Below are positions 1 through 8,686 of a stretch of 64,000 nucleotides of DNA, one piece after another. How positions within the stretch are numbered: position 1 is the first letter of the stretch; each line of letters begins with the position of its first letter. The stretch is from Allorhizobium paknamense (GTDB taxonomy: Bacteria; Pseudomonadota; Alphaproteobacteria; Rhizobiales; Rhizobiaceae), in the NCBI RefSeq assembly GCF_030815125.1, contig NZ_JAUSWH010000005.1, positions 124,001 through 188,000 on the forward strand, given 5' to 3'. A program made the position numbers and the translations under genes. The notes beneath the pieces are model-generated. The model saw only the letters and a program-made list of their open reading frames with translations. It had not been told where the DNA came from and ran no database searches.

Positions 1-291
1 CCGGTTGGCGGTCGTCGGATCGAAGCTCGCCTTCAGCGCCATGGTGGTGCGGGCATGGTTCAGCGTCTCGCGCACCGGGCCGATCAGCGTCTGGGCCAGC
101 GGCGTCAGTTCCAGGCGCCGTCCCACCTGCACCAGAAGCGCATCCTCGAAATAATCCCTGAGCCGCGAAAGGGCGGCGCTTGTGGCCGATTGGCCGATAT
201 GCAGCCGCTCACTGGCCCGCGTGACGTTGCGCTCCTCCAGCAGCACATCGAGCACGACCAGAAGGTTGAGATCAAACCGGTCCAGCCGCAT
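1..291 (-). CDS. LysR-family transcriptional regulator, N-terminal part (cut by window edge)
   Basis: Reading the minus strand from the ATG at 291 gives 97 codons open to the window edge. The protein starts MRLDRFDLNLLVVLDVLLEE and continues with a classic LysR winged helix-turn-helix (QSATSAALSRLRDYFEDALL, then VQVGRRLELTPLA). The DLNLL-VLD start is typical of the NodD/NahR/LinR branch, whose members mostly control aromatic catabolism. The ligand-binding domain lies outside the window. It diverges from the outer-membrane protein gene at 527, so it probably controls that gene and the MFS/carotenoid-oxygenase genes after it. It strongly resembles the N-terminus of the LysR protein at 27190-28095. 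Confidence 0.85.
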   Translation of the reverse strand, partial: MRLDRFDLNLLVVLDVLLEERNVTRASERLHIGQSATSAALSRLRDYFEDALLVQVGRRLELTPLAQTLIGPVRETLNHARTTMALKASFDPTTANR

Positions 292-526
292 CGGCGCCTC
301 CTCCGTCTCCAGCTATTAATCCTATCGATGATTGGCATGAATACAATCTGATTTTCATTTGGTTGACCATTGTTAATTCTATCCCCGTGGCAAACGCGGA
401 TGGAGGCGTTTTGCCCCGCATGTTCGGCAGGCACCGATAGCTGCCTGCGTCAGAACTTGCAGACACACAGATCTGGGCACTGCGGGGGCCGTTGGCCAAC
501 CCGATCTGCCTATTCGGGAGGGGATC
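292..526. promoter_or_regulatory. Divergent promoter region with candidate LysR site
   Basis: This 235-base gap separates the divergent LysR gene and the outer-membrane protein gene. It is more AT-rich on the LysR side. An inverted repeat GATTG (330-334) and CAATC (344-348) flanks a 9-base centre and contains a T-N11-A spacing, the shape of a LysR operator. No clear -35/-10 pair could be fixed by eye. Confidence 0.35.
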
Positions 527-1648
527 ATGAAACGACACTGTTGGGTGGCCGTCACGGCCGCCGGCTTTTTGACGCCTTGGGTTTGGACAGCGGGCGCGTT
601 GGCTGCGGATGCGGCCATCGCTGACGCGGGTCCACAGGGTCAATACCTGCCACCGGCCCTTGCGGCGGAAAACAATCTCGGGCAGGCGGGGCTGCTGCGG
701 TCTTATTTCGACAGCGATCAGTTCGGGTCGGTGCAATGGCGCGTCGGTCAGGGGCGCAATACGGTTTCCGATGCTGCCGCCTCCGGCCGCCCGAAGAGCG
801 ATTACAAGGATGGAACGACCGACACGATTGTTCCCACCAACTTTCTTTTCATGCTGCCGGATCAGGAATCGATGATCCGTCTCGGTTTGCGCGGGACGTT
901 TTCAAACGGTGCGAACTATCCGGTGGAGCTGGATGGCGGAACCGGACGCCTTGATCTTCAATATCTGCGCTTTCTCAACCCGCAGACCATGGTCGCGATT
1001 GGCGGGCTCTATGAACAGACCTATCTGGACATCGAAGGGGCAGGGTCGGTGAAACGGTTCGCAGGCGGGGTTCGCGGCGATGTGTTGAGCGAGTTCTCCA
1101 CCCATTGGGGCATTGCCGCCCGTGCCGAATATAGCTGGGGCCAGACCGATCTCAGCATTGCCGCCGGGCCGGGCGTCACCATGCGGCACAATCAGGGCGA
1201 TGATCATCTCTACACCCAGGCCGAACTGATCGGCCAATATCGCCATGACGATATCGCTCTCGTGCCAGAGGGCTGGGTTTTCCATCCGGTGCTGGGCATT
1301 CAGTTCGAGCGGAGTTTCCTGGAGGCCACGGCCAATAACTTCGGTGTGGTGTCCTCCGGCGTGGTCGGTCCCAGGGAAGACTACGGCACGGCCTGGGCGC
1401 ATCTGCGCCTGGAAAAGGAAACCGCGCCCGGCCACTGGTCGCCCAATGTGCTCGTCGGTTTCGAGCGGGAATATGTCAACGATCTCGATTCCGTTGTCTA
1501 CGAGCCGAATTACGCGGTTTTCGGCGCGGGCGCCTCGATCATGTTTGGCAAGGGCCAGCGCTTCGAGATTTCCTATACGCGCCATGAGGGCCTGCGCGGC
1601 GAGCGCTGGAATCAGGCGCTGGTCGGTACGCTGACCATGAATTTCTGA
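527..1648 (+). CDS. Putative outer-membrane beta-barrel protein
   Basis: The 373-residue protein starts with a signal peptide (basic MKRH, hydrophobic stretch, AGALA-ADAA cleavage region near residue 27). The rest alternates polar and aromatic residues as in beta-barrels, and it ends in the aromatic C-terminus TLTMNF expected of outer-membrane proteins recognised by the BAM machinery. A GGGAGGGG ribosome binding site lies just upstream of the ATG. I do not recognise the family with certainty. By position (next to a LysR gene and an MFS permease) it may be a channel for an aromatic substrate, like the MetA-type protein at 28729. A surface protein of other function cannot be excluded. Confidence 0.65.
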   Translation: MKRHCWVAVTAAGFLTPWVWTAGALAADAAIADAGPQGQYLPPALAAENNLGQAGLLRSYFDSDQFGSVQWRVGQGRNTVSDAAASGRPKSDYKDGTTDTIVPTNFLFMLPDQESMIRLGLRGTFSNGANYPVELDGGTGRLDLQYLRFLNPQTMVAIGGLYEQTYLDIEGAGSVKRFAGGVRGDVLSEFSTHWGIAARAEYSWGQTDLSIAAGPGVTMRHNQGDDHLYTQAELIGQYRHDDIALVPEGWVFHPVLGIQFERSFLEATANNFGVVSSGVVGPREDYGTAWAHLRLEKETAPGHWSPNVLVGFEREYVNDLDSVVYEPNYAVFGAGASIMFGKGQRFEISYTRHEGLRGERWNQALVGTLTMNF

Positions 1649-1759
1649 TCAGGCCGGGGCCGGCGAAAAGGTGGCACGGGCAAAGCGTCGCCCTCCCACC
1701 GCCGGCCCCGGCAAATCCCCGGCAGGGTTTTCCTGCACCTGTTTTCTCGGGAGGAGAAA

Positions 1760-2950
1760 ATGTCGAAACTCAACAGCTTCACCGGTCATGCAGCCCTCAG
1801 CGTCTGTCATATGGCCGGAATGATCGATCTGGCGGCCCTTCCCTTATGGATCGGCACCCTCATGAAGTTCTACGGTCTCGGGGCGCCGCAGGCCGGGTTG
1901 ACGGTCACGGCGTTTCTGGCTGCGGCTGTCGCGTCCAGTTCGGTGTTTGCGCCCATGTTTACCCGGCTGCCGCATCGGTTGTTTGCCGCCGGTGGATTTG
2001 CGTTGGCAACCGTTGCTTTCTTTGTTGCGTCCCGCCTGCCCGCCTCGGCTGACAGCTTTTCGTTTTTGCTCATTCTGCACGCGGTTGCAGGGATGGGCGC
2101 AGGCGGCGCGCTCTCCGTGACCCACGGGTCCATCGGACGCACCTCCAATCCGCATCGGCTGTTCGGCATCGTCAATGTGGCCATGGGCTTGCTGGCCATC
2201 GTCATGTTCGCCGTTCTTCCGGGGGCGGTGGCCGCAGCCGGGGGATCGGTGCTGTTTCTGGCCTTTGCGTTGACCATGGGCTTTGCGGCGCTCGTGTCGC
2301 TGCTGTTCTTTCCCTCGGTGGAAAAGTCAGCTGCCGGTGACGCCTCGCATGCACCGCGTGCTCTTTCGGCGGAACCTCTGTCGGGCATTGCCTGGTTGAT
2401 CATCGGCGCCATCGTCTGCCTGGCGCTTGCCCAGGCCACGGTATTTTCCTTCGTCGAACGCATTGGCGACGCCAGGGGCTTCAGCGGCGATACCGTGCAG
2501 TTCGTTCTGGTCGTCATGGGTTTCATCAACCTCATTCCCGGCGCCCTTGCTGCCCTTCTGCAAAAGCGCCTGCCGCCACTGGGTGTCGGGCTGGCGGGGC
2601 CGGTTCTCCAGACGGTGCTGGCCATGTGCATTACCCATGCCACGGTCTTCCCGGTCTATGCAGCACCGGCAATGGCCTATGTCTCTGTCGTCATTTTTAC
2701 TCATACCTTCCTGTTCGGCTTTCTGTCGAAGGTGGACCGAACGGGCAGAGCCGTGGCCGCGACGCCTGCGATGATGATGTCCGGCTCGGCCATCGGCCCG
2801 GCGCTTGGCGGCGTCATCGTTGCCAATGTCGGCTATGGCGGACTTGGCTGGGCGGTGTTCGCCATCGCCACCCTGGCCGTGACTTTTCTTGCGATTGCCC
2901 GCCGCAAACTGGCCCGTGATGCGCTTCGGCCTGTGCTGGCGACCGCCTAA
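1760..2950 (+). CDS. MFS transporter
   Basis: A 396-residue hydrophobic protein with about 12 predicted membrane segments in two halves, separated by a polar loop near residues 190-205 (VEKSAAGDASHAPRALSAE). This is the major facilitator layout and length. The ATG follows GGGAGGAG at good spacing. It is a close paralogue of the MFS protein at 21902-23050: both share a T-G-x-A-A-L start, AGM(I/L)DL-ALP-W and the loop NPHRLF. The gene lies between the outer-membrane protein and the carotenoid-oxygenase gene, so inner-membrane uptake of the substrate cleaved by that enzyme is likely. Substrate unknown. Confidence 0.85.
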   Translation: MSKLNSFTGHAALSVCHMAGMIDLAALPLWIGTLMKFYGLGAPQAGLTVTAFLAAAVASSSVFAPMFTRLPHRLFAAGGFALATVAFFVASRLPASADSFSFLLILHAVAGMGAGGALSVTHGSIGRTSNPHRLFGIVNVAMGLLAIVMFAVLPGAVAAAGGSVLFLAFALTMGFAALVSLLFFPSVEKSAAGDASHAPRALSAEPLSGIAWLIIGAIVCLALAQATVFSFVERIGDARGFSGDTVQFVLVVMGFINLIPGALAALLQKRLPPLGVGLAGPVLQTVLAMCITHATVFPVYAAPAMAYVSVVIFTHTFLFGFLSKVDRTGRAVAATPAMMMSGSAIGPALGGVIVANVGYGGLGWAVFAIATLAVTFLAIARRKLARDALRPVLATA

Positions 2951-2981
2951 TTCGACGCTTAACCTGAAAAGGAGTCTTCCG

Positions 2982-4466
2982 ATGAATGAACGTTTCAATG
3001 TGCCGCCGGGCCTGCAATTTCCGCAGGACATCGTCTTTACCGGCTATGCGGCGCCGGTGCGCATCGAGGGCGAGGTGCATGACCTCGAAGTGATCGGCCG
3101 CATTCCGCACGAGCTGGAGGGCATGTATATCCGCAACAGCGCCGATCACGCCTATCCGCCGCTGCACGGCAAGGACATCTTTCTGAACGGCGATGGCATG
3201 GTGCATTCCGTGCGGATCCAGAACGGCCATGCCGATCTGACCATGCGCTATGTCCGTACCCGCAAGTTCGAGCTGGAGCGGGCCGCCCGCAAGGCGCTGT
3301 TCGGGGCTTACCGCAATCCCTTCACCGACTCGCCCGAGGTGGCCGGCGAGGATGCCAACACCGCCAATACTTCCGTGCTGTGGCATCACGGCAAGCTCTA
3401 TGCGCTGAAGGAAGCGGGCCGGCCCTATGAGCTGGATCCCAACGATCTCACCACCAGGGGCGAAAGCGATTTCGGCGGACAGCTTAAGAGCCGCACCTTT
3501 ACCGCTCACCCGAAAATCGACCCGGTCACCGGCGATTGCATTGCCTTTGCCTATAACTGCGAGGGTGTCGCCAGCGACGAGATCGAAGTCTATGTCATCG
3601 ACAAGGAGGGCGAGTTCAAGAGCACCGAGCGCTTCAAGGCTCCCTATTGCTCCATGGTGCACGACTTCCTCGTTTCCCGCAATTTCATCGCCTTCGTCAT
3701 CTGCCCGATGGTCTGCGATTGGGAGCGGGTGAAGAACGGCGAGCCCTACTGGCATTGGGACAGCCACAAGAACACCTATATCGCCGTCATACCGCGCGAT
3801 CAGGGCGTGTCTGCCATTCGCTGGTACACCGCGCCGAAGATTGCCATGCAGACCCACACGTTCAATGCCTGGGATGACGGAAGCCGGCTGGTGCTCGACC
3901 ATTTCGTCACCGCTTCCGGCTGGCTCAGCCAGTTCCCCGACATCCATGATCCGCATGCGCATGAAATGCCGCCCTTCGGCGAGCGCTGGATTGTCGATCT
4001 GTCGAGCCCGGAAAGCGCGGTGAAGGTGGAGCGCTTCATCAATCACATCGGCGAAATGCCGGTGGTGGACGGGCGCTTTGCCATGCGGCGCACGCGCCAC
4101 TATTGGTTCGGCACCAACCATCCGGAAAGCTGGCCCATGCTGCAGCCGGGACCGAAAGGCCCGCCCTTTACCTGCCTCGGCCATTTCGACGAGCATACCG
4201 GCAAGATCGATCTCTTCTACGCCGGCCCTGATGCCTCGCCGGAAGAGCCCTGCTTCGTGCCGCGCAGTCCCGATGCCGAGGAAGGCGATGGCTGGCTGAT
4301 GACCATGGTGGGACGCCGGGCGGAAAACCGCACCGACCTCGTCATTCTCGATGCCCGCAATCTCTCCAAGGGGCCAGTGGCAATCGTCAAGTTCCCCTGC
4401 CGGGTGCATGAAGGTTTCCACGGCATCTGGGTGCCGGGCAGCGGGCTTGCCTCGGACCGTCTTTGA
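2982..4466 (+). CDS. Carotenoid/stilbene cleavage oxygenase (RPE65 family)
   Basis: Encodes 494 residues, the normal length for iron-dependent carotenoid cleavage or lignostilbene dioxygenases, which split a C=C bond into two aldehydes. The four iron-binding histidines are visible: H176 (FTAHPKID), H227 (MVHDF), H292 (THTFNAWDD) and H480 (HEGFHGIWVP). The early motif IRNSADHAYPP and the FLNGDGMVHS segment also fit the family. The start at 2982 is preceded by AAAGGAG; the frame is open further upstream but overlaps the MFS gene. There is no signal peptide, so it acts in the cytoplasm. With a GST and aromatic transport genes beside it, a lignin-derived stilbene or phenylpropanoid substrate is more likely than a carotenoid. 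That is inference. Confidence 0.85.
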   Translation: MNERFNVPPGLQFPQDIVFTGYAAPVRIEGEVHDLEVIGRIPHELEGMYIRNSADHAYPPLHGKDIFLNGDGMVHSVRIQNGHADLTMRYVRTRKFELERAARKALFGAYRNPFTDSPEVAGEDANTANTSVLWHHGKLYALKEAGRPYELDPNDLTTRGESDFGGQLKSRTFTAHPKIDPVTGDCIAFAYNCEGVASDEIEVYVIDKEGEFKSTERFKAPYCSMVHDFLVSRNFIAFVICPMVCDWERVKNGEPYWHWDSHKNTYIAVIPRDQGVSAIRWYTAPKIAMQTHTFNAWDDGSRLVLDHFVTASGWLSQFPDIHDPHAHEMPPFGERWIVDLSSPESAVKVERFINHIGEMPVVDGRFAMRRTRHYWFGTNHPESWPMLQPGPKGPPFTCLGHFDEHTGKIDLFYAGPDASPEEPCFVPRSPDAEEGDGWLMTMVGRRAENRTDLVILDARNLSKGPVAIVKFPCRVHEGFHGIWVPGSGLASDRL

Positions 4467-4560
4467 TCCACGCTCTTTTGCCCTCGCAAATGCCGCCCTG
4501 TCTGGTGGCATTTGCTGCATCACAGGTCAGCCTCCGAAAGGAGGCCATGGGAGGAACACC

Positions 4561-5223
4561 GTGATTACATTGTATGGCGACCCCGCCAAAACCCGCGCTA
4601 ATCGCTGCAGCTGGATGCTGAAGGAGCTTGAAATCGAGTTTTCGCTGGAGAAACTTGCCTTTCTTCCGGGACAGCCGAAGCCGCCGGAATTTCTCGCGCT
4701 CAACCCGAACGGCAAATGCCCGACTCTGGTGGATGAGGGTTTCAGCCTGTTCGAATCGCTGGCGATCAACCTCTACCTTGCCAAAAAATATGGCGGTGTG
4801 CTCGGTCCTCAAACGGCCGAGGAAGAGGCGCTGGTCACCCAATGGTCGCTCTGGGTGATGGCCGAGGTGGAAAAGCCGCTTCTCATGGCCGCTGCCATTC
4901 GCACCCTGTTCACCCCCGCAGACCCGAGCGATGAAGAACTGGAACTGGCGCTGTGGAAACTGGCACGTCCCTGGGGTGTGCTGAATGCGCATCTGGAGCG
5001 GCAGCCCTTCATCCTCGGCGAGCGGTTCAGCGTGGCGGATATCAATGTCGCATCCGTCATGCATATGGCGCTGATTGCCGAGCTGAACATGTCCGCCTGG
5101 CCCGCGCTGAAAGCCTGGCTTGACACCTGCCTGTCGCGACCGCAGGCTATCGATCTGCTGACTGTGGATTTCAAGGTGCCGCGCCCGAAGACGCCGCGCG
5201 ATATCATCGCGATGTTTCTGTAA
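4561..5223 (+). CDS. Glutathione S-transferase family protein
   Basis: A 220-residue protein from a GTG start preceded by GGGAGG. The N-terminal thioredoxin-like domain (ITLYGDPAKTRANRCSWML) contains the active-site region, the cis-proline segment (NGKCPTLVDEG) and the glutathione-binding ESLAIN motif. The helical C-terminal domain ends near LKAWLDTCLSRPQA. The length is standard. It lies 94 bases after the carotenoid-oxygenase gene in the same direction. GSTs of this kind can cleave beta-aryl ethers or detoxify aldehydes and epoxides; which applies here is not readable from sequence. Confidence 0.85.
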   Translation: MITLYGDPAKTRANRCSWMLKELEIEFSLEKLAFLPGQPKPPEFLALNPNGKCPTLVDEGFSLFESLAINLYLAKKYGGVLGPQTAEEEALVTQWSLWVMAEVEKPLLMAAAIRTLFTPADPSDEELELALWKLARPWGVLNAHLERQPFILGERFSVADINVASVMHMALIAELNMSAWPALKAWLDTCLSRPQAIDLLTVDFKVPRPKTPRDIIAMFL

Positions 5224-5246
5224 ACCGTATTTTCATGAGGTCAGTT

Positions 5247-5675
5247 GTGACACGTCTTACCCTGAACCAGGCCACGCTCATCATCGACGCCGCCCTTGCC
5301 GAAGGGCGCGAGCGCAACCTCGCCCCGCTTGCCGTGGCCGTGCTGGATGCCGGTGGTCATCTGATTGCCTATAAGCGCGAGGACGGTGCCGGTATCGTTC
5401 GTTTCGAAATTGCCTTCGGCAAGGCCTGGGGGTCGCTTGGCATGGGTTTCGGCTCGCGTGAACTCGCCAAGCGGTCTGAAAAATTTCCGACCTTCTTTTC
5501 CATGCTGGGCGATGTCAGCGGCGGGCGCATGGTGCCTTCGCCGGGCGGCGTTCTGATCCTTGACGCACATCGCGAGGTGATCGGGGCCATCGGCATTTCC
5601 GGCGATGTCGGCGACAATGACGAGGTCTGCGCGCTGGCAGGCATTGAGGCTGCCGGTCTCATCGCCGGGAGTTAA
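5247..5675 (+). CDS. HbpS/GlcG-like heme-binding family protein (DUF336)
   Basis: The protein of about 142 residues shows the HbpS/GlcG pattern: TLNQATLIIDAALAEGRE, then LAVAVLDAGGHLIAYKRED, GGV-ILD near residue 105 and VIGAIGISGD near the end. I prefer the GTG at 5247, since GAGG sits six to seven bases before it; an in-frame ATG at 5235 would add four residues. Members are small oligomeric proteins that bind heme or small ligands and are often cotranscribed with catabolic enzymes. It is the last gene before a strong terminator. Confidence 0.75.
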   Translation: MTRLTLNQATLIIDAALAEGRERNLAPLAVAVLDAGGHLIAYKREDGAGIVRFEIAFGKAWGSLGMGFGSRELAKRSEKFPTFFSMLGDVSGGRMVPSPGGVLILDAHREVIGAIGISGDVGDNDEVCALAGIEAAGLIAGS

Positions 5676-5680
5676 CACCT

Positions 5681-5727
5681 ACAGCGCCGTGCGCCATATA
5701 TGGCGCACGGCGCTGTGAGCTTTAAGC
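5681..5727. terminator. Bidirectional terminator between convergent genes
   Basis: A perfect 36-base palindrome (arms of 18, centre at 5698/5699, left arm starting ACAGCGCCGTGCGCCAT) is followed within a few bases by a T-rich run. It sits between the HbpS-like gene ending at 5675 and the LysR gene ending at 5781 on the other strand. The ACAGCGCC end matches the start of the RIME-like repeat at 28117, so the terminator was probably built from that repeat. Confidence 0.85.
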
Positions 5728-5739
5728 TTTTTTTTTAAA

Positions 5740-5790
5740 GCATTTCCGGACGGAAAGCCGCGACGACACTTTGCTCAGGATCAAAGCTCA
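5740..5790. repeat. Partial intergenic palindromic repeat (GCATTTCC type)
   Basis: Begins GCATTTCCGGACGGAAA and continues with a CGCGAC-ACTTT segment also seen at 28238-28285. It is one half of the dispersed repeat described for 25759-25806 and runs into the last codons of the LysR gene. Confidence 0.55.
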
Positions 5791-6680
5791 GACGATGCCT
5801 TGACGAGCTCCTCGATGAGCCCTCGCCCCGCTGGCCCAGGCGGGGTGTCAGTTCTATAGGTGGCAGACATGGTGATATTGGAGGCAACGGTCATGTCGGC
5901 AATCTCGAGCGGGACCAACACGCCGCGCTCAAGTTCATCGCGGATGATGTCCACTGGCATGCCTCCCCAGCCCAGTCCTGCCTTTAACAGTGCATGCTTG
6001 GCAGCCAAGTCGTAAAGTCGCCAGGTCTTGGGTGAAAAAACCCGAAAATCCTTCTCCTCCGCGAGCTTTGAGCGGTCGGATAAAACAAGCTGCACATGTT
6101 GCGCGAGGACCTTGGTCGGAATGGGCCCGACGTAATCGGCAAGCGGATGATTGGGTGCTGCCACCATCTGATATCCGACCTGCAGCAGATATTCACTGCT
6201 CAGGTCCGGGCAGGTGCCGCCAATCGGCCCGCGAATACCAAAGGTGCATGTACCGTCCATAACGAGTTCAAGAACGGCGCTGAGCCCTTCGACCGAAATG
6301 CGCAATTGTGTATCCGGAAAGCGCCTTTGGAAGTTTGCAACAGCTTGCGTCAGCACCCGGGTGGGAAACAGCACGTTGATCACGACGCTCAGCTCCGGTT
6401 CAAGGCCGCCCGCCAATCCCCGCGCCCGGGCCTTGAACTGATCCACTGCGCCAGTGACACCACGCGCTTGCTCAAGCAGGGCACGACCGTGCTCGGTTAG
6501 CGCCGGATAGCGACCGTTTCGATCGAATAAGGTCACGCCGATCAGATTTTCAAGATTAGCAATCGTTTGGCTCACCACCGACTGCGCCCGTCCGAGTTGA
6601 CGACCGGCGGAAGAAAAACTGCCAGAATCAGCTGCAGCCACAAACGTCCGCAGCTGATCGAGTGAAAACCCGTCGATCAT
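5781..6680 (-). CDS. LysR-family transcriptional regulator
   Basis: A 299-residue protein of normal LysR length. The N-terminal winged helix-turn-helix is clear (FSLDQLRTFVAAADSGSFSS, QSVVSQTIANLE, LFDRNGRYPALTEHG), and the rest is the LysR substrate-binding fold. It diverges from the pirin gene at 6776 across 95 bases, so pirin and the NAD(P)-binding protein are its likely targets. An inverted repeat CCTAT (6693-6697) and ATAGG (6715-6719) in the gap is a possible operator. Confidence 0.9.
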   Translation of the reverse strand: MIDGFSLDQLRTFVAAADSGSFSSAGRQLGRAQSVVSQTIANLENLIGVTLFDRNGRYPALTEHGRALLEQARGVTGAVDQFKARARGLAGGLEPELSVVINVLFPTRVLTQAVANFQRRFPDTQLRISVEGLSAVLELVMDGTCTFGIRGPIGGTCPDLSSEYLLQVGYQMVAAPNHPLADYVGPIPTKVLAQHVQLVLSDRSKLAEEKDFRVFSPKTWRLYDLAAKHALLKAGLGWGGMPVDIIRDELERGVLVPLEIADMTVASNITMSATYRTDTPPGPAGRGLIEELVKASSEL

Positions 6681-6775
6681 CTATCGTTATATCCTATGGT
6701 TTCCATCTTTAAATATAGGGTTTTTAGATGGGAAGCAATGCGGCATAGAGAGGTCAGTCGCGAAGGAGTTTCTTC

Positions 6776-7618
6776 ATGGTCATCCGTGTTTCCGACATTA
6801 TTCATGCCCGCAGCCACGGCAAAGGTAACATATTTTCGGTTCATACCATCGGCCTCGAGCGGATGCATGGCCTTTCGTCGCCACTTGCGCTCCTTGACAA
6901 TTTTCGCGTCTCCGGTCAGCCCTTCGGGCCCCATCCCCACGCGGGTTTCTCGGCAATAACCTATGTGTTTGAAGATTCCCCGGCTTCGCTCCGAAGCCGT
7001 GACTCACTCGGGAATGATGTCGAGATCGGCCCTGGCGGCATTGTCTGGTTGCAGGCTGGCCGTGGAGCGCTGCATCAGGAGGTGCCAGCCGTGCGCGGTG
7101 CGGAAATTCACGGCGCCCAGATCTACGTCAACCTCTCCATGCGCAATAAGCTCGCGGAACCGAAGACGATGTACATGCTGTCCGATCGGGTTCCCGAGTG
7201 GCGCAATCCGGCTGGAGACCGCATCCGTGTTTTGGTTGGCTGTTTCGGAAATGTGTTGTCCTTGATCAAACCAGTAGAACCCTACTCAATCCTTGAGGCG
7301 TTTGTGCTCGACCGTGTTTCCTACCCAATTCATTCAGGGGACAACACAGTCATATACGTGCTCGATGGCGAACTGAGTGTCGAGATCGACGGCAAAATCC
7401 ATGATCTGTCGACAGAGACCGCGATCGCCCTTTCTGGCGCCGGAGAGGTGCACCTCAGCGCGCGGGGCGGGATCGCTCATGTCCTTGTCCTTTCGGGGCC
7501 AGCATTGAACGAGCCTGTTGTCGCTGATGGACCGTTCATCATGAACGACTTGAGCGGAATTCGCAGCGCCTACCAGCGCTTCCATTCAGGCGAGATGGGT
7601 GATCTCGAAGCAGTTTAG
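6776..7618 (+). CDS. Pirin family protein
   Basis: A 280-residue bicupin. The metal ligands of human pirin (two His in H-x-H, then His and Glu) have counterparts here: H53 and H55 in GPHPHAGF, and H100 and E102 in GALHQEVP. Pirins bind iron; several bacterial members act as quercetinases (flavonol 2,4-dioxygenases) and others as redox cofactors. AAGGAG lies nine bases before the ATG. It is followed in the same direction by the NAD(P)-binding protein and probably shares its operon. A flavonoid or other aromatic substrate would suit the neighbourhood but is not proven. Confidence 0.9.
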   Translation: MVIRVSDIIHARSHGKGNIFSVHTIGLERMHGLSSPLALLDNFRVSGQPFGPHPHAGFSAITYVFEDSPASLRSRDSLGNDVEIGPGGIVWLQAGRGALHQEVPAVRGAEIHGAQIYVNLSMRNKLAEPKTMYMLSDRVPEWRNPAGDRIRVLVGCFGNVLSLIKPVEPYSILEAFVLDRVSYPIHSGDNTVIYVLDGELSVEIDGKIHDLSTETAIALSGAGEVHLSARGGIAHVLVLSGPALNEPVVADGPFIMNDLSGIRSAYQRFHSGEMGDLEAV

Positions 7619-7687
7619 CGGCATCTGAAAGGCAAAAGCCATAGCTGCTTCTCACGACTTTCATACAGATCAAACAGGAGTCATTTC

Positions 7688-8344
7688 ATGAGTAAACCCA
7701 GGAAGATCACCGTGATCGGCGGCACGGGATATGCCGGTTCGGCAATTGCGCGCGAAGCTGTAAAGCGCGGACATGTCGTCACGTCGATCAGCCGATCGCT
7801 TCCGTCCGAACCGATCCCGAATGTGAACTATGTGACAGCGAGTATCGAGGACGCGGGCACGACAATTGCTGACGCTGATGTCATTGTGGGCGCGTTTTCC
7901 CCGCGTGGTTCCAACAAGGGCAAACTCGCCAATGTCTATGCCGCGCTTGCAAGCAAGGCCGCAGCTTCAGGTGCGCGTCTCGTTCTGGTCGGAGGGTTCT
8001 CATGCCTGCGGCGGGAAGCCGGTGCGCCGCGCATGTTGGAAGGTGAGAGCTTTCCACCGGATGTCCCGGCCGAGGTCGTTGCAGAGGCGCTGGAAAATCT
8101 CGACGTTTTGAATAATCTGCTGGCCGATACCACTGGCGTGGACTGGCTGTTCGTCTCGCCGGCCATGGAATTCTCAGCCTGGCAGCCGGGAGAGGATCTG
8201 GGGCACTATCGCATTGGTGATGAAGTTGCGCTCTTTGACGAGAACGGCAGATCGGCGATCAGCGGTATCGATTACGCCCGTGCTGTGCTTGACGAGATTG
8301 AGCATCCGACGCGTCACAGAGCGCAAGTCGGGGTTGCCTATTAG
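7688..8344 (+). CDS. NAD(P)H-binding protein, atypical short-chain dehydrogenase (NmrA/YwnB-like)
   Basis: The 218-residue protein opens with a Rossmann glycine motif (ITVIGGTGYAGSAIAREA), followed by an Arg/Ser stretch (SISRSLPSE) that usually selects NADPH. VLVGGFSCLRR and DWLFVSPAMEFS match the NmrA-like/YwnB group (flavin-reductase-like or redox-sensing). There is no obvious Tyr-x-x-x-Lys catalytic pair. A CAGGAG site precedes the ATG. The TAG stop codon lies within the start of a dispersed repeat (TAGAGCATT). Confidence 0.8.
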   Translation: MSKPRKITVIGGTGYAGSAIAREAVKRGHVVTSISRSLPSEPIPNVNYVTASIEDAGTTIADADVIVGAFSPRGSNKGKLANVYAALASKAAASGARLVLVGGFSCLRREAGAPRMLEGESFPPDVPAEVVAEALENLDVLNNLLADTTGVDWLFVSPAMEFSAWQPGEDLGHYRIGDEVALFDENGRSAISGIDYARAVLDEIEHPTRHRAQVGVAY

Positions 8345-8372
8345 AGCATTGTCCCAGGAAAAGCGTAGAAAC
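8342..8372. repeat. Dispersed intergenic repeat, partial copy starting at a stop codon
   Basis: Starts TAGAGCATTGTCCCAGGAAA and contains GAAACAAA, the same opening as the copies at 29626 and 49286. Its first three bases are the stop codon of the preceding gene. Confidence 0.6.
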
Positions 8373-8426
8373 AAAACAGAGAACACGTCCGGTGAAATTT
8401 TGGTCACCGGACGTGTTCTCTGTTTT
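8373..8426. terminator. Strong rho-independent terminator
   Basis: A perfect 23-bp stem (8373-8395 with 8404-8426, loop of 8 bases) starts with AAAAC and ends in a run of five T. It terminates the pirin operon and, because of the A-run on the other arm, could also work on the opposite strand. Confidence 0.9.
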
Positions 8427-8686
8427 TGGGAGGTGAGAATACCACTTTTACACTCCCCAAATCGTAAATGCCTTTGGGTACGCCTAAAGTGACATTTTAA
8501 TGTGACGCGAGCGGATACGGCATCAAAATAGCCCAGGGTGAAAAATGCCCGCGATAGCACCATGACAGGGTTCGTACAGCAACACATGCCCGATCATGAC
8601 CAATTTACGGGGAGCTAATCGTATAGGTGCTATAGAAGTGGAAAGCGGAGATGCGCGTCTCGTTCTTCTTGCTTTAGTGCATGCAT
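8427..8686. other. Intergenic stretch without recognised gene
   Basis: About 260 bases between the terminator and the end of the LacI gene. Base composition is lower in GC than the neighbours. I see a short palindrome ACATT-TT-AATGT near 8492-8503 but no ribosome site with a convincing reading frame and no known RNA. It may be the remnant of a decayed gene. Confidence 0.4.

Noticed and set aside
105..736. Two long minus-strand reading frames over the first gene boundary
   Set aside because: They run antisense to the outer-membrane protein gene and across the divergent promoter. The translations are Arg/Pro-rich with no family features, as expected for shadows in GC-rich DNA.
2814..4523. 569-residue open frame antisense to the carotenoid oxygenase gene
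   Set aside because: The sense frame has all four iron-binding His residues and a ribosome site; the antisense frame has neither family motifs nor a start signal.
8174..8587. Minus-strand frame over the terminator region at 8.4 kb
   Set aside because: It reads through a 23-bp terminator stem and a dispersed repeat; I could not support it as a gene fragment or a transposase remnant.
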